The translations under genes and the position numbers were made by a program. The notes under the pieces are model-generated. The model saw only the letters and a list, made by a program, of their open reading frames with translations. It was not told the origin of the DNA and searched no databases. From positions 154,499,461 through 154,563,460 of the forward strand of contig CM051460.1 in the NCBI GenBank assembly GCA_028095005.1: 64,000 nt of DNA, given 5' to 3'. Positions within the stretch are counted from its first letter, which is position 1. Each line of letters begins with the position of its first letter. Origin of the DNA: Rhynchospora pubera. Taxonomy: Eukaryota; Streptophyta; Magnoliopsida; Poales; Cyperaceae. Positions 46,998-56,969 of the stretch are shown here, one piece after another.

Positions 46998-49900
46998 TTA
47001 AGTCTTGATTGGATCGGACCCGGAGAGCGAGACGGCGAGCGATTTGTCATAACCCTTGTTGTTGATGTCTCTCATGCGATCCCTTTCCAAGATAGTCTCA
47101 TCCGTGCGAATCGAGGGATCGATGCCATTCAAATCATCAAGTGAGTACCCCATTGCTCCTTTTTTCACCAATAGTTTCTTCGTTTGACCTGTATCTAGCT
47201 TGAAGTCAGCAATAACAAGGTCCGTTTGACCGAGAGGCGCTGGATGATGCTTGATTTTGACTTTGGGGGTCTCAGTTTGGACCGAAGAAGAACAGTTCGG
47301 ACCGAACAAGGGGCTGTTTGGACCGAACTTGATCCTGTTCGGACCGAACAGAGTGTCTGTGACCTTTGATTCTTCAATTTGGACTGTTGTTCGGTCCGAA
47401 CTAGAAGGGGTTTGGTCCGAAGGTCTGGCAGTTTGGTCTGAACAGATATTGTTGGGGTCGAGCAGAGCATCATGAGAGTGATCCTTAGGAAATTCTTCGA
47501 TTTTAGAGACCCATTGGACCATACAACACTTGTTAATGGGATCAGGGCATTTCAAAGCATGGTCTATGGAAAAACGGAGCTTCTCTCCTCCTACTCTAAC
47601 CACAATCGTCCCATCTCGAGCATCCATTTTCACACCGGCGGTTCTAAGAAAGGGACGTCCCAAAATTATAGGCACCTCCTTATCTTCTTCCATGTCTACC
47701 ACAACAAAATCTCCCGGTATGACAAACTTATCCACTTGGACGGGCACATCTTTGAGAATACCTAATGGTAACCGCATTGAGGAATCGGCGAGTTTCAATG
47801 TCATGCGTGTGGGTCTCAACTCACCAATACCAATTTTGTCAAACATTGACTTGGGCATAAGACTCACACTAGCACCCATGTCACACAAGGCTTGCTTGAT
47901 TATTGCATTTCCAATAGTGCAAGGAAGAGCAAACCTACCCGGATCCTCAAGTTTTGGGGGCATCTTGCTTTTCAAAGCCTCGCTACTCTTGTGTGTTAGG
48001 GCCACCGTTTTGAGTTCTTCCATGGACCTCTTGCCTGTGCATAACTCCTTCAAGAATCGTGCAAAGATCGGCACTTGAGCTATGACATCCGTGAATGGAA
48101 TGTTGACCTTCAATTCCTTGAGAATCTCCCAAAAGGTCCGAAATTGTTCAGCTTCCTTTTTCTTCAAAAGTCGCTGAGGAAATGGGACAGGGGGTCTATA
48201 GGTTGACTCATGTTGCTGTGCTTTCTTCTTCCCCTTGGCTTGGACATCACCTTGGGCATTCTCCTCTCTCTGTTCGGACCGAACAAGAGGTTGTTCGGAC
48301 CGAACTGGACATGGTGAGGTCACTTGCTCCAAAACTGGCTGTTCGACCTGAACTAAAAGTGGTTCGGTCCGAACTGGAGGTGGTTCGGTCCGAACTGGGG
48401 GTCGAACTATTTCGTTGGTAGGCATGGACAGATCTTGGTACTCTTTGCCACTTCGTTGGACATGTATGGCTTTGATCTCTGCACTTGGATTGATCTGAGG
48501 CTGGCTTGGAAGCTTGCCGAGTGGTCGGGAGAAGTGTGCTTCCATCATGCGTTCTAAGCGTTGCAAGGTGCTCGCGCTTCCCTTAAATTCGTTGATAGTC
48601 ACCTTCAATTCGTCGGTGGTGGCCTTCAATTCATCTAACCCTAAAGCCATAGATTTGTTAATCTTTTCTTGCTCACTCATGAATTCTTGAACAACAATTG
48701 GAATTTCTTCCCTTTCGAAATAGGGTTTCTTTTGAAATGATTGGTCTCTATTGTTGTTGTTGAATTGTGCATTCCTATACAAATTTGGCGGGTTATTTTG
48801 GTACTTTGAACCATAAGGGGGCCCATTGTGTAGGTAGTTCACTTGGGCCCCTCCGTTACCAATTTTGGCAAGAGGACAATTGATAGATGTGTGTCCTTCC
48901 TCGCCGCATGCTCCGCATTGGCTTGAATGGAGATGTGTCCCTTGAGCCGATTGGTAAGCGGCAAGTTCAGCTTCCAGCTCCTCTATCCTCGCCTCTTTAG
49001 TTGAAATTTTGTGCACTTGTTGCCTCGAACTACTTGAGTGGCGGGGAATGAGTAGAGGGTACCATGTGTAATTTCTTGCACAATAATCAAGTATATCTCG
49101 CCCTCGTGCCGTATCAAGTCTTTTGAATGCCCCACCTGAAAGAGAATCAAGATTGATTTTAATATTGTCATAAAGTCCAGTGTAGAATGATTTAAGGAGC
49201 ATCCATTCTTGAATCCCATGATGTGGACAAGAATTTTCTAAATCCCTAAACCGTTCCCAAGCATCCCTCATTGATTCATTTTGGTTTTGGGCAAAATTAT
49301 TCAATTCAGCTCTAATTTTATCCGCTCTATCCGAAGGAAAATACCTATCCAAGAAGGTTTGTGCCATTTCATCCCAAGACCTAATTGACCCTTTTTTCAA
49401 TGTTTTATACCATTTTTGTGCTCGGTCCTTAAGGGTGAAATGAAATAACAATAGCCTAATTGCTTGTTGAGGAACACCATTAAACTTAATTAATCTAGTG
49501 CAATCAATAAAAGTTTGTAAGTGAGCATGGGGATCCTCATCGTCGTTCCCATAGAATGGATTTTGTTGCACAAGCACGACGTGGTTGGGGGCGATTTGCA
49601 TGTTGTTAGCGGCGATGCCTGGAATCACCACCGGTCCGCCCACGTTTCTTGCGCTGGGAACTCCAAACTCCATAAGCGTCCTTTCACGATCTTCCTCATC
49701 TTCGTTGTCGGAGTTATGAATGCTCCCTTCATCTTCTTGGGTCCATCGTCGACGCTCATTGTCAAAATCTCTCCTTTGACCCGTTAGGAGGGTCCGATCG
49801 GCTGTCAGTCGAGCCTCTCTTTGCTCAAGTTGGAGACGGAGGTTCTCCAATTCTTGTGTGCGCTGTGCAATGGCCTCGGGAGTGAGTGTCTCGGCCATTG

Positions 49901-50009
49901 TTAGGCTTCCTTCTCTCTGTTCAAGGCTCAGTTCGGTCCGAACTAGTCCTGTTCGGTCCGAACACGGAGTGGGTTGAGGGGCTGGTGGCTGTTCTGGATC
50001 CTCTGTCAA
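46998..50009 (-). CDS. gag-protease polyprotein, unit 2, 1003 codons
   Basis: The only intact long ORF of the element. Order: acidic/Gln-rich N-terminus with a predicted coiled coil (about 44-75); retrotransposon gag core (about 145-300, with the CPHHG and FYTGL motifs usual in Athila-type gag); zinc knuckle C365-x2-C368-x4-H373-x4-C378; Asn-rich linker; a second helical stretch (about 440-495); VRTE/VRSE repeats (535-580); retropepsin-like domain (about 690-800) with catalytic D710 in CDMGAS instead of the usual DTG/DSG, and ILGRP at 782-786; then FGPN repeats (888-905). Gag forms the capsid-like particle and binds RNA; the protease would process it. There is no polymerase. A second Met at 38 is an alternative start. 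Confidence 0.92.
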   Translation of the reverse strand: MTEDPEQPPAPQPTPCSDRTGLVRTELSLEQREGSLTMAETLTPEAIAQRTQELENLRLQLEQREARLTADRTLLTGQRRDFDNERRRWTQEDEGSIHNSDNEDEEDRERTLMEFGVPSARNVGGPVVIPGIAANNMQIAPNHVVLVQQNPFYGNDDEDPHAHLQTFIDCTRLIKFNGVPQQAIRLLLFHFTLKDRAQKWYKTLKKGSIRSWDEMAQTFLDRYFPSDRADKIRAELNNFAQNQNESMRDAWERFRDLENSCPHHGIQEWMLLKSFYTGLYDNIKINLDSLSGGAFKRLDTARGRDILDYCARNYTWYPLLIPRHSSSSRQQVHKISTKEARIEELEAELAAYQSAQGTHLHSSQCGACGEEGHTSINCPLAKIGNGGAQVNYLHNGPPYGSKYQNNPPNLYRNAQFNNNNRDQSFQKKPYFEREEIPIVVQEFMSEQEKINKSMALGLDELKATTDELKVTINEFKGSASTLQRLERMMEAHFSRPLGKLPSQPQINPSAEIKAIHVQRSGKEYQDLSMPTNEIVRPPVRTEPPPVRTEPLLVQVEQPVLEQVTSPCPVRSEQPLVRSEQREENAQGDVQAKGKKKAQQHESTYRPPVPFPQRLLKKKEAEQFRTFWEILKELKVNIPFTDVIAQVPIFARFLKELCTGKRSMEELKTVALTHKSSEALKSKMPPKLEDPGRFALPCTIGNAIIKQALCDMGASVSLMPKSMFDKIGIGELRPTRMTLKLADSSMRLPLGILKDVPVQVDKFVIPGDFVVVDMEEDKEVPIILGRPFLRTAGVKMDARDGTIVVRVGGEKLRFSIDHALKCPDPINKCCMVQWVSKIEEFPKDHSHDALLDPNNICSDQTARPSDQTPSSSDRTTVQIEESKVTDTLFGPNRIKFGPNSPLFGPNCSSSVQTETPKVKIKHHPAPLGQTDLVIADFKLDTGQTKKLLVKKGAMGYSLDDLNGIDPSIRTDETILERDRMRDINNKGYDKSLAVSLSGSDPIKT

Positions 50010-50165
50010 GTGTCGGAAGAAGTAGTTTCGAATTTTTGGAGGTGGAGACTTCTTCCTACGTGTCTTGCCTGCCAGTCCTGCAATAAAGAGAGAGAGAAGT
50101 AGGTAAAAAGAAAAAATAAAAATCTAGTCTCCAAATACTCAAACAAGTATCCAATATCGACACCG

Positions 50166-50183
50166 TCCCCGGCAACGGCGCCA
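50166..50183 (-). other. Primer-binding site, tRNA-Asp, unit 2
   Basis: Same 18-nt match as at 43383, 3 bp from the LTR. Confidence 0.88.
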
Positions 50184-50186
50184 ATT

Positions 50187-52045
50187 TGATGAAGGCTTTA
50201 AACCTAGGAATCAAATAAATTTATAAACCTAGACCTAACCTCACTAGTCGTCAAAGTTAAGCTTAGGGTCGAACCCACAGGACGGATTAACGATTACTGG
50301 ACTTGTTCTTTTTATGAAGCTAGACAATAAAATAAGATTGAGAGTGTTGTGAAACAAAAGACTAAATAAAAGATGCAAATAAGTAAGATTTTTGGTTGTT
50401 TGTAGTTCTAATTCAATAAGGTAAACTAAAGCAGGTAGATTTTGGAGTTTTTCAAGTATAATAAGGCGTCTTAGGGGTCAGGATTCACTTAGGTTTAGTC
50501 CTCGATTTGCTGGATCGCTCGCTGTCGCGTTAAATAACAACAAATCTAAGCATAGGCCGTCAGTTCGGTCCGAACACGACTTGTTCGGTCCGAACAGAGG
50601 CTGGTATGTTGAGTTATGACCATACAACTTGAGTTTTAACTTTATGAAGGGCTCAGATCGGCTATAGCTACATTACCTAATCCTCAACTGTCGTCTTTTG
50701 GACTAGAAATTAGTACAGGTCTCTACTTTGCCCACATAGACCAATTAAACCTAAACTTTCGTGTCGGTATTTTAATTAACCTATGTCTTATTTATTTGTT
50801 TTCTTAGGGATATCTAAGTTGCCTTTCAGCCAACTTAGAAGCTACACCTTTCAGTGCTAGCTAATCTCCTCTTTCGAATCTTCAACTTATCCCAAGTACT
50901 TAATTTAATCCTAATTGTTTAACCTAACCTTGTAACTTAACTAAACAGGCCATTATTTAGAAGTAAATCAGGTCAAAACAAGAGAATTAAACAAGCAATT
51001 AAAATACTACTCAATAAATAGATCATAAAGCCAAACATCAAGTCATATCAAGTCATAACATCAAACTAAACCTAAACTACATCCATACCCTAAGACAATA
51101 TAAATTTAGCCTAACATAGTACTAAAACAAACAATACAAAGAGTAGAAATCACAAGATACAAGCCCATGGAAATTAGAGATAAAAACATAGGAAGAATAA
51201 ACCAAGTTGTCTTTCTATGCTCGATCTTCAATCATCAAAGGCAGTGGGGTGTTGCAAGGCGTGTCTCCAACCTTCTCCTTGCTGCCGTCGCCTCAAGAAT
51301 CTGGTTGCTCAACGAAATCAATGGTGGAATCACCTAAGGAAGGTGGAATTGTGGTATGGAGGGTCGAATGCCTTTCCTTCAGGCCTTGGGGTGAATATAT
51401 AGTGGTCTTCTGGCTTGGAAAGGAGGCTGGGGCGCTATGGCAAGAAGACATACCAAAATATCGAGTTTCCATGCGTGAAAACCCTTCCAAATATGCCATG
51501 GCGGCTCTCGGTTCGGTCTGGACAAGTTTTGTTCGGACTGGACAGGGCTAATTCGGGTCAAAACAGCTCAATTCGGACCAAATAGCCTCAGTTCGGACCG
51601 AACAGATTCAGTTCGGGTCGAACTGAGACTCCAGCTTTGAGTATCTGTTGTATTTTGGTCATATCTCCTTCGTCCGGACTCCGATTTAGGTGATTCAAAA
51701 GCCGTTGGAAAGCTTAGGTTGAGCTATACAATGATGTTGACTCTATTTAGCCATTTACTTTCCTTAGACTCTCATTTTGTTCTGTAAAGATGCCTTCGGT
51801 CCGAGTAGTAGCTTTGATGTTGCCTCCAAGTGCTAGGAATGAGTCGTCTAGCGTATGCCAAGTGCCAAAATCCATCTAATATTCGAGAATCCACTAAAAA
51901 TCGTCGAGAAACCTGAAAATAAGAGAAAAGACGACGGTAGAGCCAATTCCTAGAAAATCATAGCAATTTATCAAATAATTGAATGGTTTGAGTATGATTT
52001 GAGTGCTAAGTACGGTCCAAATACCCACAAATAATAACGATATCA
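50187..52045 (-). mobile_element. LTR, copy 2 of 3
   Basis: 1859 bp, apparently identical to copies 1 and 3. It serves both as 5' LTR of unit 2 and as 3' LTR of unit 3, the shared-LTR layout of a tandem array rather than two separate insertions. No target duplication exists between units. Confidence 0.92.
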
Positions 52046-53780
52046 AATTCCCCCAAACTTAAACTTTGCTTGTCCTCAAGCAACGCCCTAAGCTTAGAAT
52101 TTTGGACTATACTTAAAGCCTTAAACAATGAGTTGTAACTCAAACCAAGAAATGTCGTGAAACCAATTGCTATGCCTAAAATTTTCACACTTCAATCAAA
52201 TAAGTCAAACAAAAATTTAATCTCAAGAACCAAGTTTAGTATTCTACAAATTAATTCATGCAAGTCTTGGTCCTAATGAAATATTCTCTCAAATTTTAGA
52301 ACTCTAGCTTCTCTTTGTTATTTCAAATGCGATCTCAATTTCAATCACCCGTTCCTTTTCATTTTTTCACAAAAGTTTGTAAAGTCCTTTATCAAAGTCG
52401 GAAATTTTATAATGAACTTCTCTTAAAACAATTTCACTTTTTCTCTTTTTTTTTTCACCAATTTTTTTTCTTTGTGCAAGTCGAGTCGTGGGGCTTTACA
52501 CCCTAGAGGATATAATGCGGTGTCATTGGCCTTGAATTTTGCTACTAGCACATGACGCGCTAGGGAGGTTGGACGGGTGTTGCTCGACTATGGCCACGGT
52601 ACACTTGGGCCATAATACTCAACAACTCCTTTACCAATGCTTTCACACCGGGTCCGGTAGAAATTAATTACAAGTTACCCAATTATACCTCGAGAGCTTT
52701 GAGTTATAATTCCCGACAACTTGTAATTAATCCAATACCCTCCAATTTGTGGTTGAGTTGGTGGAAAAAGGCCTCGGTGCATCCTCGTTTTCACAACTAT
52801 TTTGATTTTATTGTCCCATTAAGATTGCTTGTTGGTGATTCAAGCGATGAAAAACATTTTCAACAAGTCCAAGTTCATTTCATAATTTCCGAAGTCGATA
52901 AATTTCTTTTTAAACAAAGGTTTGTCAAACACGAATCAGTTCACTCGGTAAAAACTTGTGAGAATCGACTAAAACTGATTTAACAATTTTAAGCATCCAA
53001 GATCGAGTTCTAATTTTCTCAAAATATTTTCATTTCGGTCCATTGGTGCAAAAATTAATCATGAGATATCAAAACATTCTAGGGTCCTTGAATAAAAAAT
53101 TTGTTTGACTTCAAAACAGTTTCAAGTGTGAGTTTCATCATTTAAAATCCAAATCGAGAGAAACTAGGCATATCAATTCAATTTCCAAACAAAATTAGGC
53201 AAAAATCCAATTTTTATGTCTCTGTTCGGACCAAACAAAATTCTGTTCGGACCGAACAAAAGCTAAGAAATTCAAAAATTCATCCAAATTTGCAAAAATT
53301 TTGAGCAATTTCAATCAAAAGTTCGAATTTTTCTCCTATTTCCTCCCCCCAAACTTAAATCAAGCATTGTCCTCAATGCATTCAATCAAAAAGTAAATAG
53401 GAGGAAAAGAGAACTTAGCCAATTTTTGCTTTCAAACATGTCGTTTTGTTCCTAGTTTATTTTCTCGAGTTCCAAGATGGCTCTATCAATCTTCAAGTCT
53501 TTTGATGCAATCCGTATGAGGTCGTTCGGGGTTAGTTGGTTCGCGTAACCCATGGTGCTCTAGCACGAATTACATCTTCCTTAGTTTGTGCCTCAAGATT
53601 TTCCTACAAACAAACAAACACAAACATCAAATTCTATTTTTGTTATTTTCTGTTTTTCAAATTTTTATGGATTTTCTATTTTTTTATGACAAAATAAATA
53701 AAAGAGAAAAGAGTTGAGAAATCCTTGGGTTGCCTCCCAAGAAGCGCTTGTTTTAGGTCCCTAGCTTGACCATCTTTTCA
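52046..53780 (-). other. Polypurine tract and non-coding 3' internal region, unit 3
   Basis: Repeat of 45263-46997 with no difference noticed. No polymerase domains in any frame. Confidence 0.75.
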
Positions 53781-56700
53781 TTAAGTCTTGATTGGATCGG
53801 ACCCGGAGAGCGAGACGGCGAGCGATTTGTCATAACCCTTGTTGTTGATGTCTCTCATGCGATCCCTTTCCAAGATAGTCTCATCCGTGCGAATCGAGGG
53901 ATCGATGCCATTCAAATCATCAAGTGAGTACCCCATTGCTCCTTTTTTCACCAATAGTTTCTTCGTTTGACCTGTATCTAGCTTGAAGTCAGCAATAACA
54001 AGGTCCGTTTGACCGAGAGGCGCTGGATGATGCTTGATTTTGACTTTGGGGGTCTCAGTTTGGACCGAAGAAGAACAGTTCGGACCGAACAAGGGGCTGT
54101 TTGGACCGAACTTGATCCTGTTCGGACCGAACAGAGTGTCTGTGACCTTTGATTCTTCAATTTGGACTGTTGTTCGGTCCGAACTAGAAGGGGTTTGGTC
54201 CGAAGGTCTGGCAGTTTGGTCTGAACAGATATTGTTGGGGTCGAGCAGAGCATCATGAGAGTGATCCTTAGGAAATTCTTCGATTTTAGAGACCCATTGG
54301 ACCATACAACACTTGTTAATGGGATCAGGGCATTTCAAAGCATGGTCTATGGAAAAACGGAGCTTCTCTCCTCCTACTCTAACCACAATCGTCCCATCTC
54401 GAGCATCCATTTTCACACCGGCGGTTCTAAGAAAGGGACGTCCCAAAATTATAGGCACCTCCTTATCTTCTTCCATGTCTACCACAACAAAATCTCCCGG
54501 TATGACAAACTTATCCACTTGGACGGGCACATCTTTGAGAATACCTAATGGTAACCGCATTGAGGAATCGGCGAGTTTCAATGTCATGCGTGTGGGTCTC
54601 AACTCACCAATACCAATTTTGTCAAACATTGACTTGGGCATAAGACTCACACTAGCACCCATGTCACACAAGGCTTGCTTGATTATTGCATTTCCAATAG
54701 TGCAAGGAAGAGCAAACCTACCCGGATCCTCAAGTTTTGGGGGCATCTTGCTTTTCAAAGCCTCGCTACTCTTGTGTGTTAGGGCCACCGTTTTGAGTTC
54801 TTCCATGGACCTCTTGCCTGTGCATAACTCCTTCAAGAATCGTGCAAAGATCGGCACTTGAGCTATGACATCCGTGAATGGAATGTTGACCTTCAATTCC
54901 TTGAGAATCTCCCAAAAGGTCCGAAATTGTTCAGCTTCCTTTTTCTTCAAAAGTCGCTGAGGAAATGGGACAGGGGGTCTATAGGTTGACTCATGTTGCT
55001 GTGCTTTCTTCTTCCCCTTGTCTTGGACATCACCTTGGGCATTCTCCTCTCTCTGTTCGGACCGAACAAGAGGTTGTTCGGACCGAACTGGACATGGTGA
55101 GGTCACTTGCTCCAAAACTGGCTGTTCGACCTGAACTAAAAGTGGTTCGGTCCGAACTGGAGGTGGTTCGGTCCGAACTGGGGGTCGAACTATTTCGTTG
55201 GTAGGCATGGACAGATCTTGGTACTCTTTGCCACTTCGTTGGACATGTATGGCTTTGATCTCTGCACTTGGATTGATCTGAGGCTGGCTTGGAAGCTTGC
55301 CGAGTGGTCGGGAGAAGTGTGCTTCCATCATGCGTTCTAAGCGTTGCAAGGTGCTCGCGCTTCCCTTAAATTCGTTGATAGTCACCTTCAATTCGTCGGT
55401 GGTGGCCTTCAATTCATCTAACCCTAAAGCCATAGATTTGTTAATCTTTTCTTGCTCACTCATGAATTCTTGAACAACAATTGGAATTTCTTCCCTTTCG
55501 AAATAGGGTTTCTTTTGAAATGATTGGTCTCTATTGTTGTTGTTGAATTGTGCATTCCTATACAAATTTGGCGGGTTATTTTGGTACTTTGAACCATAAG
55601 GGGGCCCATTGTGTAGGTAGTTCACTTGGGCCCCTCCGTTACCAATTTTGGCAAGAGGACAATTGATAGATGTGTGTCCTTCCTCGCCGCATGCTCCGCA
55701 TTGGCTTGAATGGAGATGTGTCCCTTGAGCCGATTGGTAAGCGGCAAGTTCAGCTTCCAGCTCCTCTATCCTCGCCTCTTTAGTTGAAATTTTGTGCACT
55801 TGTTGCCTCGAACTACTTGAGTGGCGGGGAATGAGTAGAGGGTACCATGTGTAATTTCTTGCACAATAATCAAGTATATCTCGCCCTCGTGCCGTATCAA
55901 GTCTTTTGAATGCCCCACCTGAAAGAGAATCAAGATTGATTTTAATATTGTCATAAAGTCCAGTGTAGAATGATTTAAGGAGCATCCATTCTTGAATCCC
56001 ATGATGTGGACAAGAATTTTCTAAATCCCTAAACCGTTCCCAAGCATCCCTCATTGATTCATTTTGGTTTTGGGCAAAATTATTCAATTCAGCTCTAATT
56101 TTATCCGCTCTATCCGAAGGAAAATACCTATCCAAGAAGGTTTGTGCCATTTCATCCCAAGACCTAATTGACCCTTTTTTCAATGTTTTATACCATTTTT
56201 GTGCTCGGTCCTTAAGGGTGAAATGAAATAACAATAGCCTAATTGCTTGTTGAGGAACACCATTAAACTTAATTAATCTAGTGCAATCAATAAAAGTTTG
56301 TAAGTGAGCATGGGGATCCTCATCGTCGTTCCCATAGAATGGATTTTGTTGCACAAGCACGACGTGGTTGGGGGCGATTTGCATGTTGTTAGCGGCGATG
56401 CCTGGAATCACCACCGGTCCGCCCACGTTTCTTGCGCTGGGAACTCCAAACTCCATAAGCGTCCTTTCACGATCTTCCTCATCTTCGTTGTCGGAGTTAT
56501 GAATGCTCCCTTCATCTTCTTGGGTCCATCGTCGACGCTCATTGTCAAAATCTCTCCTTTGACCCGTTAGGAGGGTCCGATCGGCTGTCAGTCGAGCCTC
56601 TCTTTGCTCAAGTTGGAGACGGAGGTTCTCCAATTCTTGTGTGCGCTGTGCAATGGCCTCGGGAGTGAGTGTCTCGGCCATTGTTAGGCTTCCTTCTCTC

Positions 56701-56792
56701 TGTTCAAGGCTCAGTTCGGTCCGAACTAGTCCTGTTCGGTCCGAACACGGAGTGGGTTGAGGGGCTGGTGGCTGTTCTGGATCCTCTGTCAA
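53781..56792 (-). CDS. gag-protease polyprotein, unit 3, 1003 codons
   Basis: Same architecture as the unit 2 ORF: coiled coil, gag core, CX2CX4HX4C knuckle, retropepsin-like CDMGAS. The one coding difference I see is A591D, caused by the G-to-T change at 55021 on the plus strand. Two intact long frames in tandem indicate that amplification is recent or that the frame is still under constraint. Confidence 0.92.
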   Translation of the reverse strand: MTEDPEQPPAPQPTPCSDRTGLVRTELSLEQREGSLTMAETLTPEAIAQRTQELENLRLQLEQREARLTADRTLLTGQRRDFDNERRRWTQEDEGSIHNSDNEDEEDRERTLMEFGVPSARNVGGPVVIPGIAANNMQIAPNHVVLVQQNPFYGNDDEDPHAHLQTFIDCTRLIKFNGVPQQAIRLLLFHFTLKDRAQKWYKTLKKGSIRSWDEMAQTFLDRYFPSDRADKIRAELNNFAQNQNESMRDAWERFRDLENSCPHHGIQEWMLLKSFYTGLYDNIKINLDSLSGGAFKRLDTARGRDILDYCARNYTWYPLLIPRHSSSSRQQVHKISTKEARIEELEAELAAYQSAQGTHLHSSQCGACGEEGHTSINCPLAKIGNGGAQVNYLHNGPPYGSKYQNNPPNLYRNAQFNNNNRDQSFQKKPYFEREEIPIVVQEFMSEQEKINKSMALGLDELKATTDELKVTINEFKGSASTLQRLERMMEAHFSRPLGKLPSQPQINPSAEIKAIHVQRSGKEYQDLSMPTNEIVRPPVRTEPPPVRTEPLLVQVEQPVLEQVTSPCPVRSEQPLVRSEQREENAQGDVQDKGKKKAQQHESTYRPPVPFPQRLLKKKEAEQFRTFWEILKELKVNIPFTDVIAQVPIFARFLKELCTGKRSMEELKTVALTHKSSEALKSKMPPKLEDPGRFALPCTIGNAIIKQALCDMGASVSLMPKSMFDKIGIGELRPTRMTLKLADSSMRLPLGILKDVPVQVDKFVIPGDFVVVDMEEDKEVPIILGRPFLRTAGVKMDARDGTIVVRVGGEKLRFSIDHALKCPDPINKCCMVQWVSKIEEFPKDHSHDALLDPNNICSDQTARPSDQTPSSSDRTTVQIEESKVTDTLFGPNRIKFGPNSPLFGPNCSSSVQTETPKVKIKHHPAPLGQTDLVIADFKLDTGQTKKLLVKKGAMGYSLDDLNGIDPSIRTDETILERDRMRDINNKGYDKSLAVSLSGSDPIKT

Positions 56793-56948
56793 GTGTCGGA
56801 AGAAGTAGTTTCGAATTTTTGGAGGTGGAGACTTCTTCCTACGTGTCTTGCCTGCCAGTCCTGCAATAAAGAGAGAGAGAAGTAGGTAAAAAGAAAAAAT
56901 AAAAATCTAGTCTCCAAATACTCAAACAAGTATCCAATATCGACACCG

Positions 56949-56966
56949 TCCCCGGCAACGGCGCCA
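56949..56966 (-). other. Primer-binding site, tRNA-Asp, unit 3
   Basis: Same 18-nt match as at 43383, 3 bp from the LTR. Confidence 0.88.
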
Positions 56967-56969
56967 ATT

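Noticed and set aside
47530..48078. Plus-strand 182-codon ORF, repeated at 54313-54861
   Set aside because: It lies antisense to the gag-protease frame, repeats only because the unit repeats, and shows no domain; it is a shadow of the real ORF.
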